From a virus: 21,777 nucleotides of DNA. Location of the stretch: IMG/VR virus record IMGVR_UViG_3300021957_000365, positions 1-21,777 of that record; one strand, 5' to 3'. Shown piece after piece: positions 1 to 6,059 of the stretch (positions within the stretch are counted from its first letter, which is position 1; every line of letters begins with the position of its first letter). The translations under genes and the position numbers were made by a program. The notes under the pieces were generated by a model. The model worked only from the letters and a program-made list of their open reading frames with translations, ran no database searches and was not told the origin of the DNA.

Positions 1-1
1 T

Positions 2-115
2 CATTCCATAATAACCACGATGTTCTATCGGGGTTTCAACAAATCAAACAAACCAAGTCGAACTAAAAAAGTATCTGAAGCTAAGGAAACTTTCGCCAAC
101 TCAAATTTTTTATAA
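2..115 (+). CDS. C-terminal end of a small basic protein (partial or complete, unknown)
   Basis: The frame is open from the left edge to a TAA at 113-115. An internal ATG at 20 would give a 31-residue basic peptide beginning MFYRGFNKSNKPSR, but no Shine-Dalgarno sequence precedes it, so a gene entering from the left is equally likely. The composition (Lys, Arg, Ser, Asn, with a KKVSEAK stretch) looks coding. I do not recognise the family. It is convergent with the minus-strand operon that ends at 233. Confidence 0.35.
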   Translation, partial: HSIITTMFYRGFNKSNKPSRTKKVSEAKETFANSNFL

Positions 116-183
116 GGGTTATTAACTGCTTTAAATTAAATGGGTATAACATGAAGTTTACGGAAATTATATCTAGTGTGCTA

Positions 184-229
184 TACACCCGCTATGAGTG
201 TACCACTGGTTCGTAGTACACCCGCTATG
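184..229. repeat. 13-bp direct repeat with internal hairpin between convergent genes
   Basis: TACACCCGCTATG occurs at 184-196 and again at 217-229, 33 bp apart. Between them GTGTAC (198-203) and GTACAC (216-221) can form a hairpin. The stretch lies just past the end of the minus-strand operon. It could be a bidirectional transcription end or a binding site; no U-tract is seen. Confidence 0.5.
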
Positions 230-232
230 GTT

Positions 233-436
233 TTAGTCTGGTTGGACTATTCGGATATTTTTTACTTCTGTAGTAAAAATGTAGTTGGGGTCTTTGAGAG
301 TTACCCCGAGCTGGTTATTTAATTGTGGTACCGCTTTTGGTCCACTAATGACTTCGAAGTATTCTCCGTGTTCTGCTATAACCTTTCGCAGTTTATCATT
401 TCTAGGTAAAACTTTAGCATATCTCTTCATCATCAT
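233..436 (-). CDS. Small phage protein, unknown function (67 aa)
   Basis: This is the last gene of the minus-strand operon. Three ATG codons in a row begin at 436; a GGAG lies 4, 7 and 10 nt from them, so the second or third may be the one used. It overlaps the end of the upstream gene by about 23 nt, which suggests coupled translation. The N-terminus is basic (MKRYAKVLPRNDKLRK) and the rest looks like a small beta-rich fold. No domain is recognised. Confidence 0.65.
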   Translation of the reverse strand: MMMKRYAKVLPRNDKLRKVIAEHGEYFEVISGPKAVPQLNNQLGVTLKDPNYIFTTEVKNIRIVQPD

Positions 437-752
437 AATCTCCTTGTATTGCTTCTGCTAGTAGCTTGAGATCAGCCTTTGGCGATTTCTCTAGTCCTGC
501 AATCTTTTCAATTGGTAATTCCATTAGTTCTGCTATCATTTGCACTAATTCTTTTTTTGTTACTGGGTTCTCTCCAGTTTTGGTTTTATAGACAGTTTTC
601 TTATATACTCCTTCTCTCGCTAGTTTACCTATAATAGATTTTATACTCTTATCAAATTCTTCTGATAGTTTTTCTACTGTTTCTCTAGTCGGATTCTCAC
701 TATATAAAGTTACCATCTGGTTAACCTGTTCTTCTGTGTAATTTACACTCAT
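414..752 (-). CDS. HTH-like regulatory protein, paralogue of the gene at 5439-5744
   Basis: The 112-residue protein starts MSVNYTEEQVNQMV and shares a clear pattern with the protein at 5439-5744: NYTE near the N-terminus, then NPTR-[ED]-TV, then [SN]-[IV]-I-[GA]-KL-[AS]-REGVY near residue 48, and a C-terminal KADL-[KQ]-x-L motif. The NPTR...REGVY block looks like a helix-turn-helix that senses or binds DNA; this is inferred from the pattern, and I cannot name the family firmly. It overlaps the previous gene's stop by 4 nt. The C-terminal end is acidic (DYDDEE). Two diverged copies under different promoters suggest separately timed regulators. Confidence 0.75.
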   Translation of the reverse strand: MSVNYTEEQVNQMVTLYSENPTRETVEKLSEEFDKSIKSIIGKLAREGVYKKTVYKTKTGENPVTKKELVQMIAELMELPIEKIAGLEKSPKADLKLLAEAIQGDYDDEEIC

Positions 753-946
753 ATTATGTCTCCTATTTCATCAGCTCCTTCAAAGAAACTGTCCTCTACT
801 TTAGTTATAGAGGTAACTTCACCTATAGTTAGTAAGTATTCCTTAGCTAACTGCCTAATATTCTCGGACTTTGTTAGTCCTTTTCCTATATTCATCTCAT
901 AATCATAGATTATACTAGTTCTAAGACCATCACTAATACCTATCAT
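749..946 (-). CDS. Small protein, unknown function (65 aa)
   Basis: The 65-residue acidic protein starts at 946 and overlaps both neighbours by 4 nt, as is usual for this operon. Residues 22-45 (KGLTKSENIRQLAKEYLLTI) could form a short helical hairpin. No family is recognised. Confidence 0.65.
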   Translation of the reverse strand: MIGISDGLRTSIIYDYEMNIGKGLTKSENIRQLAKEYLLTIGEVTSITKVEDSFFEGADEIGDII

Positions 947-1164
947 ACCTTACTCCTTTCATAGTTGTATATTAATTCTTCTACAGAACAAGGCATCTGC
1001 ACAATAGTTTTATTATTATTTTCTACTTTTACTACTTTGCCATTGTTGTAGTTAATAAAGTAGCCTTTGTCTTTCTGATAGTCGTGAGACTCAATTTCTT
1101 CGCCCCACGTTTCTGCTTCTATCATTATACGTCGCTTTTCTACTAAGTCTTTATACTCTGTCAT
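943..1164 (-). CDS. Small protein, unknown function (73 aa)
   Basis: I place the start at 1164 (MTEYKDLVEK) and not at the upstream ATG at 1194, because AAGAAGAG lies about 8 nt upstream of 1164. This start also leaves only a 14-nt overlap with the upstream gene. The protein has a charged N-terminal helix followed by a small beta segment (GYFINYNNGKVVKVENNN). Function unknown. Confidence 0.65.
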   Translation of the reverse strand: MTEYKDLVEKRRIMIEAETWGEEIESHDYQKDKGYFINYNNGKVVKVENNNKTIVQMPCSVEELIYNYERSKV

Positions 1165-1822
1165 AATACCACTCTTCTTTATCAAAGAACTCATAAACTA
1201 GCTCGTCTTGATACTCCATTAATGAGAGTTCTCCTTTGAGAGTATGGATCGGATCCCACCACTCTAAGTCTTCTTTTGATGTATCTACACCTAATTCCGC
1301 TTCTAGTCTCTCTTGTATCTCTTCTGTACTAACTTCTATGACTTCATTTTCATAATAGTACTCAGCTAACTCAGGATGCTTCCACCAATCCTGTGGTTTT
1401 TCCTTTGCTGTTCCTGTCTGGATTCCTACAAAATTTCTAAACTCATCTTCATAGGTCATTTTTGCACTAACATAAGGATCATACTTGGCTAAGTAGACAA
1501 TTAAGTGTCCGACTAGCTCATGGGGTGCCCTCCACGCTGAGTATCCACTAAAGCTTGTATTGTCAAAATCTTCCATATGACACCATTTTGCTCCTACATT
1601 ATCACAATACCAGTCATAAGCATCTAATTGATTACCATCACTGTCATAAGATGCTGCAGGCATAAACCTTAGCTCATCTATAGCTTTTAGTTCTTCCATT
1701 TGGTATTTATTACCTTCATAGTCACTTCTCGTTACTTCTTCTGTTTGCATGAGCCTGTAGTACTCATCCATCGCTCTATCATTACCATCTACAGTTACAT
1801 TAAAATATACATGATTTGCCAT
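1151..1822 (-). CDS. Api92/YubB-like ferredoxin-fold phage protein
   Basis: The 223-residue protein begins MANHVYFNVTVDG, like the N-terminal strand of the Api92/YubB ferredoxin-like family found in phages and plasmids. The paired motifs YDWYCDNVGAKWC (about residues 70-82) and a following S-x-W-x-AP segment (about 93-100) match that family's 'W...N.GTKW' and 'TAWSPP' blocks. The rest is acidic and rich in Tyr, Trp and Glu. The biochemical role of the family is not settled. An in-frame TAA of the preceding 33-codon gene sits immediately before this ATG. Confidence 0.65.
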   Translation of the reverse strand: MANHVYFNVTVDGNDRAMDEYYRLMQTEEVTRSDYEGNKYQMEELKAIDELRFMPAASYDSDGNQLDAYDWYCDNVGAKWCHMEDFDNTSFSGYSAWRAPHELVGHLIVYLAKYDPYVSAKMTYEDEFRNFVGIQTGTAKEKPQDWWKHPELAEYYYENEVIEVSTEEIQERLEAELGVDTSKEDLEWWDPIHTLKGELSLMEYQDELVYEFFDKEEWYYDRV

Positions 1823-1924
1823 TTAATCTCTCCATTGTTCAAAATATAGAAATACTACTGTTACTATTTGGATTAGAAATAGTACTCCTAATACTGTTAA
1901 TATATTATCTAATAAGTTTAGCAC
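1823..1924 (-). CDS. 33-residue single-span membrane peptide (GTG start)
   Basis: A GTG at 1924-1922 shares one base with the TAG of the upstream MazG-like gene. It is preceded by GAAGGAGA at good spacing. The frame reads MLNLLDNILTVLG and continues through a roughly 20-residue hydrophobic span to a charged end (EQWRD), then TAA directly before the next gene's ATG. The exact fit between two genes and the strong ribosome site make a real gene likely. Function unknown. Confidence 0.7.
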   Translation of the reverse strand: MLNLLDNILTVLGVLFLIQIVTVVFLYFEQWRD

Positions 1925-2328
1925 TATATGTCTCCTTCAGCTCTACGTTCGCTTCTTGAAACCTCGAAACCGTCTGGGTATCGCTGCTCTAGTTTATTGA
2001 TGTTTTCGTCCATTACTTCCTCTGGAGTAAATCCTAGAGCTAAACAGCCCTGAACCCAGTACCATAGAACGTCTCCTAGTTCTCTTTTCATGTGAAATCT
2101 GTTATCTTCATTCATTTCTTTACCTTGAAAAAAGATCTTTTTCATAATTTCTGTGAACTCGCCACTCTCTGCCAACATACCAATAGATGCAGTCATAAGT
2201 CTACTCCACTCTATATCAGGGTGTATAACACTTAGTTGTTGCACTCTTTGTTGAAACTTAGTAGTATTCCTACTTTCTGCAGACGTGCATGTGTCTACAA
2301 ATTTTGCATAATCGTTAATCTTACTCAT
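1924..2328 (-). CDS. MazG-like nucleoside triphosphate pyrophosphohydrolase
   Basis: The enzyme would hydrolyse (d)NTPs, or possibly (p)ppGpp as proposed for phage MazG, to the monophosphate and pyrophosphate. The start is taken at 2328 (MSKINDYAKFV, 134 aa), which overlaps the end of the upstream gene by 8 nt; an upstream extension in the same frame would run inside that gene. The Mg-binding helices of the all-alpha NTP-PPase fold are visible as AESGE (E-x-x-E) near residues 54-58 and RELGDVLWYW (E-x-x-D) near residues 82-91. The size fits single-domain phage MazG-like proteins. It sits among small early-type genes, consistent with remodelling of host nucleotide pools. Confidence 0.85.
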   Translation of the reverse strand: MSKINDYAKFVDTCTSAESRNTTKFQQRVQQLSVIHPDIEWSRLMTASIGMLAESGEFTEIMKKIFFQGKEMNEDNRFHMKRELGDVLWYWVQGCLALGFTPEEVMDENINKLEQRYPDGFEVSRSERRAEGDI

Positions 2329-2542
2329 AGTCAATGCCCTCCACTTGTGGTTGTACATCACAGTCTCTGAAGACTCTACCATCTTCTAGTTCAATGTCAT
2401 ACCATTTTGGGTTTTCAAATCTTACTGAGCCTGTCCATGTTTTTAGATAGGCACTCTCATCTGTAGGTTTTATTATTCTTCTTACTTTGCTATTCTCTAT
2501 CCTACTACCGATAGCAATGTGTTTATAACTTGATTGTCGCAT
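2321..2542 (-). CDS. Small protein, unknown function (73 aa)
   Basis: The 73-residue protein starts at 2542, where the ATG overlaps the upstream TAA. It contains a basic patch (SKVRRIIKP) and a C-terminal segment (WYDIELEDGRVFRDCDV) that reads like a small beta barrel. No family is named. It ends overlapping the MazG-like gene start. Confidence 0.65.
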   Translation of the reverse strand: MRQSSYKHIAIGSRIENSKVRRIIKPTDESAYLKTWTGSVRFENPKWYDIELEDGRVFRDCDVQPQVEGIDYE

Positions 2543-2739
2543 TATTCCTCCTTTAATTCTAATTGCAATAATTCATTTACTAATTCTTCGTAAAGAGAAG
2601 TAAGATGTGCTATCTCTTTGTTTAGCATATCCAACTCCTCCATGTAATCTTTCAGTGCCTCTTCGGCTACTTGTATTTCTGACTCAATTTCTTTCTTTTT
2701 TCTTCTGAGGCGTGTGGGGAACTTTATTATTTGAGCCAT
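2542..2739 (-). CDS. Small coiled-coil protein (65 aa)
   Basis: After a basic N-terminus (KFPTRLRRKKK) residues 16-62 form one long, highly charged helix with Leu/Ile at heptad spacing, i.e. a coiled coil. The GGAGGG used as ribosome site lies inside the end of the upstream 33-codon gene. The fold predicts oligomerisation; the function is not recognised. Confidence 0.7.
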   Translation of the reverse strand: MAQIIKFPTRLRRKKKEIESEIQVAEEALKDYMEELDMLNKEIAHLTSLYEELVNELLQLELKEE

Positions 2740-2828
2740 GGAAAGTCCCTCCTCACATCTTCTATATCTTCAGTTACTACTAAGTATAGACCCCATACTA
2801 TCATTCCTACATAGAATACTACTTCCAT
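2727..2828 (-). CDS. 33-residue single-span membrane peptide
   Basis: The ATG at 2828 shares a base with the TAA of the upstream basic peptide gene (TAATG). The peptide starts MEVVFYVGMIVWGLYLVV, one membrane span, followed by an acidic then basic tail (EDIEDVRRD). It overlaps the next gene's start by 13 nt and contains that gene's GGAGGG ribosome site. The close coupling to its neighbours supports a real gene. Function unknown. Confidence 0.6.
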   Translation of the reverse strand: MEVVFYVGMIVWGLYLVVTEDIEDVRRDFPWLK

Positions 2829-2956
2829 TATTTACCTTGACCTCTGTACTTCTTGTACGAACGCTTTTTGTTTTTGTTCATGTTCAAACTGAACTTGCCG
2901 TTACCTTGTGAACTCTTCTTCTTGTGTGACTTATGTCCTGTACTTCCCCACTTCAT
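2828..2956 (-). CDS. 42-residue strongly basic peptide
   Basis: The frame starts MKWGSTGHKSHKKK at 2956 and overlaps the upstream gene by ATGA. About one third of its residues are Lys or Arg, interspersed with Ser, Gly and Asn (for example NKNKKRSYKKYRGQGK at the end). Such a peptide is likely to bind nucleic acid, but that is inference. It ends TAATG into the next small membrane peptide. Confidence 0.65.
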   Translation of the reverse strand: MKWGSTGHKSHKKKSSQGNGKFSLNMNKNKKRSYKKYRGQGK

Positions 2957-3168
2957 ACTTGCACCTCTCTCCACTCAATAACTATACCTCTTCGGACTAG
3001 TTCGTTTAAGCACTTTTGTCTTATTTTTTTCTTCGCATTTCTACTGTTTATGTAATCAAACAACTCTTTCTTTGGTGTTTGCTTAATGTAAAAGTGTTCT
3101 GTTGGTAGCTTACTAGGAGCTACGCCTCTTACATATTTCTTTTGACTTGGTTTAAATTTTATTGGCAT
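2953..3168 (-). CDS. Conserved small phage protein, unknown function (71 aa)
   Basis: The protein starts MPIKFKPSQKKYVRG, has a central HFYIKQTPKKELFDYIN segment and ends with a helix containing KCLNELVRRGI. From memory this layout resembles an uncharacterised protein common in T4-like marine phages; I could not check that. It is basic and probably a compact alpha/beta fold. It overlaps both neighbours by 1-4 nt. Confidence 0.7.
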   Translation of the reverse strand: MPIKFKPSQKKYVRGVAPSKLPTEHFYIKQTPKKELFDYINSRNAKKKIRQKCLNELVRRGIVIEWREVQV

Positions 3169-3527
3169 TATTTTTCTCCTTCTTTCTTGTTAAATACATC
3201 ATCATAACTTTCAAACTGTTTAGTTTCTGAGTTATAAATCTGCGGTTTTACTAAATATTTTTCTTCGTGTACTAACTCTGCGTATACTTCTTCTAGTATA
3301 CCTTCAAAAGTCACAGGACACTTTATATAATTTTCTACCGATCTCATGACTTCTAATAGTCGCCACTCTGGTACTTGATCTATATCACACAGGAAACCTT
3401 CATTTTCTCTGTCTGAGATATCGAAAGCCTGCCAATGACATAGTTCTGCTTTGATGTCTTGGGTACTGATAACTGTATACGCAACTGCGAAGTTTTCATT
3501 CTCCCACTTTCTTAGTTTCTCCCACAT
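3168..3527 (-). CDS. Unknown protein, first gene of the minus-strand operon (119 aa)
   Basis: The start at 3527 has an AAGGAG ribosome site and lies about 27 nt from the -10 box of the promoter at 3554-3582, so it heads the operon. The protein is acidic, begins MWEKLRKWENENFAVAY, and has no motif that I can name. Codon use matches its neighbours. Confidence 0.7.
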   Translation of the reverse strand: MWEKLRKWENENFAVAYTVISTQDIKAELCHWQAFDISDRENEGFLCDIDQVPEWRLLEVMRSVENYIKCPVTFEGILEEVYAELVHEEKYLVKPQIYNSETKQFESYDDVFNKKEGEK

Positions 3528-3553
3528 AATTGTCTCCTTTTTTTGTTATGTAT

Positions 3554-3582
3554 ATTATACTCGAAATATTAAGCCAAGTCAA
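3554..3582 (-). promoter_or_regulatory. Sigma70-type promoter for the 233-3527 operon
   Basis: Read on the minus strand: TTGACT (3582-3577), a 17-bp spacer, TATAAT (3559-3554). It lies just past the stop codon of the PPK2 gene and 27 nt before the first ATG of the operon. Confidence 0.85.
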
Positions 3583-3586
3583 GTAC

Positions 3587-4201
3587 TTAGCTTAATAAAT
3601 CTACTATTTTTGTTAATAAGGACAGTCTACCTTGCGACTTTGTATTGTAATCTATACTGTGCCATTCGCCTAGCGTTGTATGAACTCGCTCTTTGAGAAG
3701 TGTCATTTGGTCGTACTTAGATAAAGCCAGTGCATCATTGGGTGAGAACTTCCACTTGGTTAGCGGGGATACTTGTCTGTTTCCTATACGGAATGACTGC
3801 TCCTCTTCACTTATGCTAAGCCATAGTTTGATGAATGTTACATCTTGCTTAGCTTCCCATTCAAGAACTGACGCCATGAAGTCTTCATACTGTTTATCTG
3901 TACACCAGCCGTTTAACTTCTGTACCATTGCTCTGCTATACCAACTTCTGTCGAAAAAGACCATTTGGTTGTCGCTAGGTAGTTTACGTTCCCATGACTC
4001 AAGCCAATTATTCATGTCCCATTCGCTCGGTTTACTACTAAGCGAGACTGAGTACTTACTTGTAGGAAGATAATGCGTTAGCTCACGGATAGTACCTGTC
4101 TTGCCCGCTGTGTCTCTTCCTTCTAGCACAACTGCAACTCTACCAAAATCTGTTTCTACTATTTTGTTAAGTTCAATTTGTTGTTGCTCTAATTTTGTCA
4201 T
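3587..4201 (-). CDS. PPK2-family polyphosphate kinase
   Basis: PPK2 enzymes transfer phosphate between polyphosphate and nucleotides, usually running toward NDP/NTP synthesis. The 204-residue protein has a Walker A loop GRDTAGKTGT (28-37, near the family's GRDAAGKGGT), a Walker B and arginine segment FFDRSWYSR (82-90), and a lid with SPLTKWKFSP (145-154). The C-terminal part contains the expected W-x-x-ID then RL-x-L arrangement. It is shorter than typical cellular PPK2 (about 230-300 residues). The first Gly after the P-loop Lys is Thr. It has its own promoter (4226-4254) and an AAGGA ribosome site. Whether it makes ADP, ATP, GDP or GTP cannot be read from the sequence. Confidence 0.88.
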   Translation of the reverse strand: MTKLEQQQIELNKIVETDFGRVAVVLEGRDTAGKTGTIRELTHYLPTSKYSVSLSSKPSEWDMNNWLESWERKLPSDNQMVFFDRSWYSRAMVQKLNGWCTDKQYEDFMASVLEWEAKQDVTFIKLWLSISEEEQSFRIGNRQVSPLTKWKFSPNDALALSKYDQMTLLKERVHTTLGEWHSIDYNTKSQGRLSLLTKIVDLLS

Positions 4202-4225
4202 GGTTTTCCTTTTTTATATAAATAT

Positions 4226-4254
4226 ATTATACAGGAGTTCAGGAAAAATGTCAA
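4226..4254 (-). promoter_or_regulatory. Consensus sigma70-type promoter for the PPK2 gene
   Basis: Minus strand: TTGACA (4254-4249), 17-bp spacer, TATAAT (4231-4226), followed by the ATATTTATA stretch also seen after the promoters at 5335 and 6441. Confidence 0.88.
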
Positions 4255-4304
4255 GAAATTTTTTAAGATAATGTTGAAAATTTTGATCTGAATGATCGTG
4301 GGAT

Positions 4305-4332
4305 AAAAAAATGGGACACCGAAGTATCCCAT
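4305..4332 (-). terminator. Intrinsic terminator with UUCG loop
   Basis: Minus strand: a 9-bp stem ATGGGATAC / GTGTCCCAT (one G-T pair) closed by TTCG and followed by seven T. It ends the non-coding transcript that starts near 5205. Confidence 0.85.
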
Positions 4333-5205
4333 CCAAAGTTTTTGTATGTTTAAAGTGGTCGTGTCGGAATTACTCACGAACCTATCCACTGTTTGCATTA
4401 TTTAAAGTCCAAACGCTATTGACTATAAGGTATCTACTATTCAGTAGGCGACAGGGCGACTGCCATTCTCCTCACGCTTAGCTTTTATACTGTTCCAAGT
4501 CTGCAGTTTATCGTTATCATGTTAGTTGCCTACTGCCCCCCGATATCTATGATATCTCGCTCTCGCAGTATGCGGTGGGAAACATCACCTTTCCCTTGCC
4601 CGAGTTTGCTACTATTGACTGGTCGCTATGATATAAATATCTAGTCCGCCCGTGTCGCAGTAGATTGGTTTGCTACTTGTCGTTGTCCCAAAGGGTTAAC
4701 GAAAGCGTGGTTTCCTCACTCTAGATTGCTTGTCTGGTCATAAGCCACCCGTTCAATTACCTCTGCATTAGTAAAGCCGAAGCTCGTAACGTCCATTAAT
4801 GCAGTAAAACAAACCGATTTTATACTTTCGATAAAGTGCCGAGGACTCTTGGTTTTGTTATGCTCCCCTTATTGCCTTTGCTTTCGTACTAAGTACTAAG
4901 TTCGCAGGGCTTATCGGAAGTTTCTAACCTCACCTGTTTACGCATCAGTTCATGCGATTATGTCTCTCTCCTTACTGCGGAAGGTATCTCACATAATGAG
5001 TATCAAAAGCGGACATTCTTTACAGTTAACGCAATCTCACAATGTCTAAGGAGCATACGGCGTGTTTTAAGAGTCGCCACTCTAGGTAAGCAACTGAAGG
5101 ATTATTTATTCGCTATCCCTCCTCCGAAGAGTCTGGGGTCACTGCTAAATCATTAATTTTTTCCTTTACTCAGTTACTTTTATCTATAAGGATAATTTTT
5201 ATTAT
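4305..5205 (-). ncRNA. Candidate giant structured non-coding RNA, about 900 nt
   Basis: The stretch has a perfect promoter at 5212-5240 and an intrinsic terminator at 4305-4332. It holds no convincing gene on either strand. Its base composition is richer in G and C than its flanks. It folds into many local helices when read on the minus strand. Examples: CTGCATTA (4804-4797) with TAATGCAG (4770-4763), enclosing an AGC-UUCG-GCT hairpin; ATTATGT (4997-4991) with ACATAAT (4963-4957), enclosing CCTT/AAGG; CGCAT/ATGCG at 4956-4941; GATATC pairs at 4556-4542; GGGAAA/TTTCCC at 4595-4577. A longer-range helix pairs 4535-4528 with 4449-4442 (CAGTAGGC/GCCTACTG). Size, own transcription unit and phage context recall the GOLLD and ROOL RNA classes, but I cannot assign a family by eye. 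Confidence 0.72.
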
Positions 5206-5211
5206 GAATAT

Positions 5212-5240
5212 ATTATACTAACTTTGAAACCATTTGTCAA
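5212..5240 (-). promoter_or_regulatory. Consensus promoter of the large non-coding RNA
   Basis: Minus strand: TTGACA (5240-5235), 17-bp spacer, TATAAT (5217-5212). The predicted start is about 5205. From the -35 box to the -10 box it differs from the promoter at 5335-5363 by only two bases, so the two are recent duplicates. Confidence 0.88.
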
Positions 5241-5257
5241 GAAGAAATTTAAATTAT

Positions 5258-5302
5258 TTATCTTAACCTCTCTGGGCGGGAAGCTTGATGCCTTCGCATC
5301 AT
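5258..5302 (-). CDS. Possible 14-codon peptide upstream of the large RNA
   Basis: Downstream of the promoter at 5335 lies AGAAAGGGAAA, then ATGATG and 14 codons (MMRRHQASRPERLR) ending in TAA at 5258, just before the next promoter. A small hairpin (GATGC/GCATC around 5286-5299) overlaps its start. It may be a leader peptide, a small toxin-like ORF, or chance inside a short non-coding transcript. Confidence 0.25.
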   Translation of the reverse strand: MMRRHQASRPERLR

Positions 5303-5334
5303 TTTCCCTTTCTCTTGTTTTTCAATATAAATAT

Positions 5335-5363
5335 ATTATACTAACTTTACAACCATTTGTCAA
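5335..5363 (-). promoter_or_regulatory. Consensus promoter, near-copy of the one at 5212
   Basis: Minus strand: TTGACA (5363-5358), 17-bp spacer, TATAAT (5340-5335). It drives a short transcript into the 5258-5302 region and possibly on into the large RNA. Confidence 0.85.
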
Positions 5364-5403
5364 GAAGTTTTTTACTTTATTTGCTTAAAACTTCTTGGCA
5401 AAT

Positions 5404-5426
5404 AGTGGTTACTTAGGGCAACCACT
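5404..5426 (-). terminator. Hairpin after the HTH-like gene, probable terminator
   Basis: Minus strand: AGTGGTT (5426-5420) pairs with AACCACT (5410-5404) around a 9-nt loop and is followed by ATTT. It lies 13 nt past the stop at 5439. The T-run is short, so it may be a weak terminator. Confidence 0.5.
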
Positions 5427-5438
5427 CCTCGACTTTTC

Positions 5439-5744
5439 TTATGAGATTGTGTCGATCAATCTTTGGAGGTCAGCCTTGCTGGCTTTCACTAGGGAAGGAA
5501 ATTCTTGTCCCAATGTGTCCTGTATCTGAGCTAAGAGTTCTGCTTTTCTTACGATTGGCTCGCCTGATTTTGTTACTCTTGGCTGGGCTTGGTACACACC
5601 TTCTCTTGAAAGTTTCGCTATAACACTTCTTGTGTTTTTACCGAGTTCTCTTGCTAACGCGTCAACTGTATCTCTTGTTGGGTTAGCGTTGTATTCTGCA
5701 ATCATTTTCTCTGTCATTGCTTCTGTATAATTAGCTTGTGCCAT
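5439..5744 (-). CDS. HTH-like regulatory protein, paralogue of the gene at 414-752
   Basis: The start at 5744 (MAQANYTEAMTEKM, 101 aa) is chosen because AGGAGA lies about 9 nt upstream and because the paralogue begins at the same place (NYTE). A longer frame from 5798 begins almost exactly at the predicted transcription start, so a leaderless 119-residue form beginning MKKIINKIK is possible. Conserved positions shared with the 414-752 protein are NPTRDTVDALARELGK, then IAKLSREGVY, and a C-terminal KADLQRL. It is probably a DNA-binding regulator; this is inferred, not shown. Confidence 0.78.
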   Translation of the reverse strand: MAQANYTEAMTEKMIAEYNANPTRDTVDALARELGKNTRSVIAKLSREGVYQAQPRVTKSGEPIVRKAELLAQIQDTLGQEFPSLVKASKADLQRLIDTIS

Positions 5745-5807
5745 TGTGTTTTTTCTCCTAAATAGTAGTGTTTTTATTTTGTTTATAATCTTTTTCATAG
5801 TAAGAAT

Positions 5808-5836
5808 ATTATAATCGATTTACTTACCTTTGTCAA
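5808..5836 (-). promoter_or_regulatory. Consensus promoter for the HTH-like gene
   Basis: Minus strand: TTGACA (5836-5831), 17-bp spacer, TATAAT (5813-5808). The ATG at 5798 is about 10 nt past the -10 box, near the expected transcription start. Confidence 0.87.
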
Positions 5837-5850
5837 GAACTAATTTACTT

Positions 5851-6024
5851 TTATTTAAATAGTTCTAAGATAAACATTCCAACTATACACCCCATAAGCC
5901 ATACTAAGGGGTGACCTAACATAAACCAAACCATCTCAGAGTCTTTTTTGTATTGCTTTTTTCTGCTCTCTTTCCATTTGGCAATGTCGAATCTTTTTAT
6001 TTTGCATCTTTTAATCTTTTTCAT
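5851..6024 (-). CDS. Small basic membrane protein, apparently leaderless (57 aa)
   Basis: The frame opens MKKIKRCKIKRFDIAKWK, is rich in Lys and Arg up to residue 28, and then has one membrane span (VWFMLGHPLVWLMGCIVGMF, about 32-51). The ATG at 6024 is only 7 nt from the -10 box of the promoter at 6031-6059, at the expected transcription start, and no Shine-Dalgarno sequence is present. It is therefore probably translated from a leaderless mRNA. The first bases (ATGAAAAAGATTA) match those following the promoter at 5808. Function unknown; an inner-membrane anchor with a cytoplasmic basic face is the simplest reading. Confidence 0.7.
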   Translation of the reverse strand: MKKIKRCKIKRFDIAKWKESRKKQYKKDSEMVWFMLGHPLVWLMGCIVGMFILELFK

Positions 6025-6030
6025 AAGAAT

Positions 6031-6059
6031 ATTATACAGACTTTGTTTCCTGTTGTCAA
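6031..6059 (-). promoter_or_regulatory. Consensus promoter for the 57-residue membrane protein
   Basis: Minus strand: TTGACA (6059-6054), 17-bp spacer, TATAAT (6036-6031). The spacer end AAACAAAGTCTG is identical to that of the promoter at 6441. Confidence 0.87.

Noticed and set aside
3693-4073. 126-codon plus-strand frame inside the PPK2 gene
   Set aside because: The minus-strand frame has the Walker and lid motifs; this is its shadow.
4214-4224. TATAAATA words (also near 4631 and 5326) resembling T4-type late promoters
   Set aside because: They are the reverse of the A/T stretch just after leftward -10 boxes, or lie inside the structured RNA, and no gene starts downstream on that strand.
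4198-4398. 66-codon frame on the minus strand upstream of the PPK2 gene
   Set aside because: It runs across the terminator at 4305 and the promoter at 4226, lacks a ribosome site and has a composition unlike the real genes.
4741-4804. Possible tRNA because of a GTTCAATTAC word
   Set aside because: No acceptor or T-stem pairs around it; the bases fit better in the hairpins of the large RNA.
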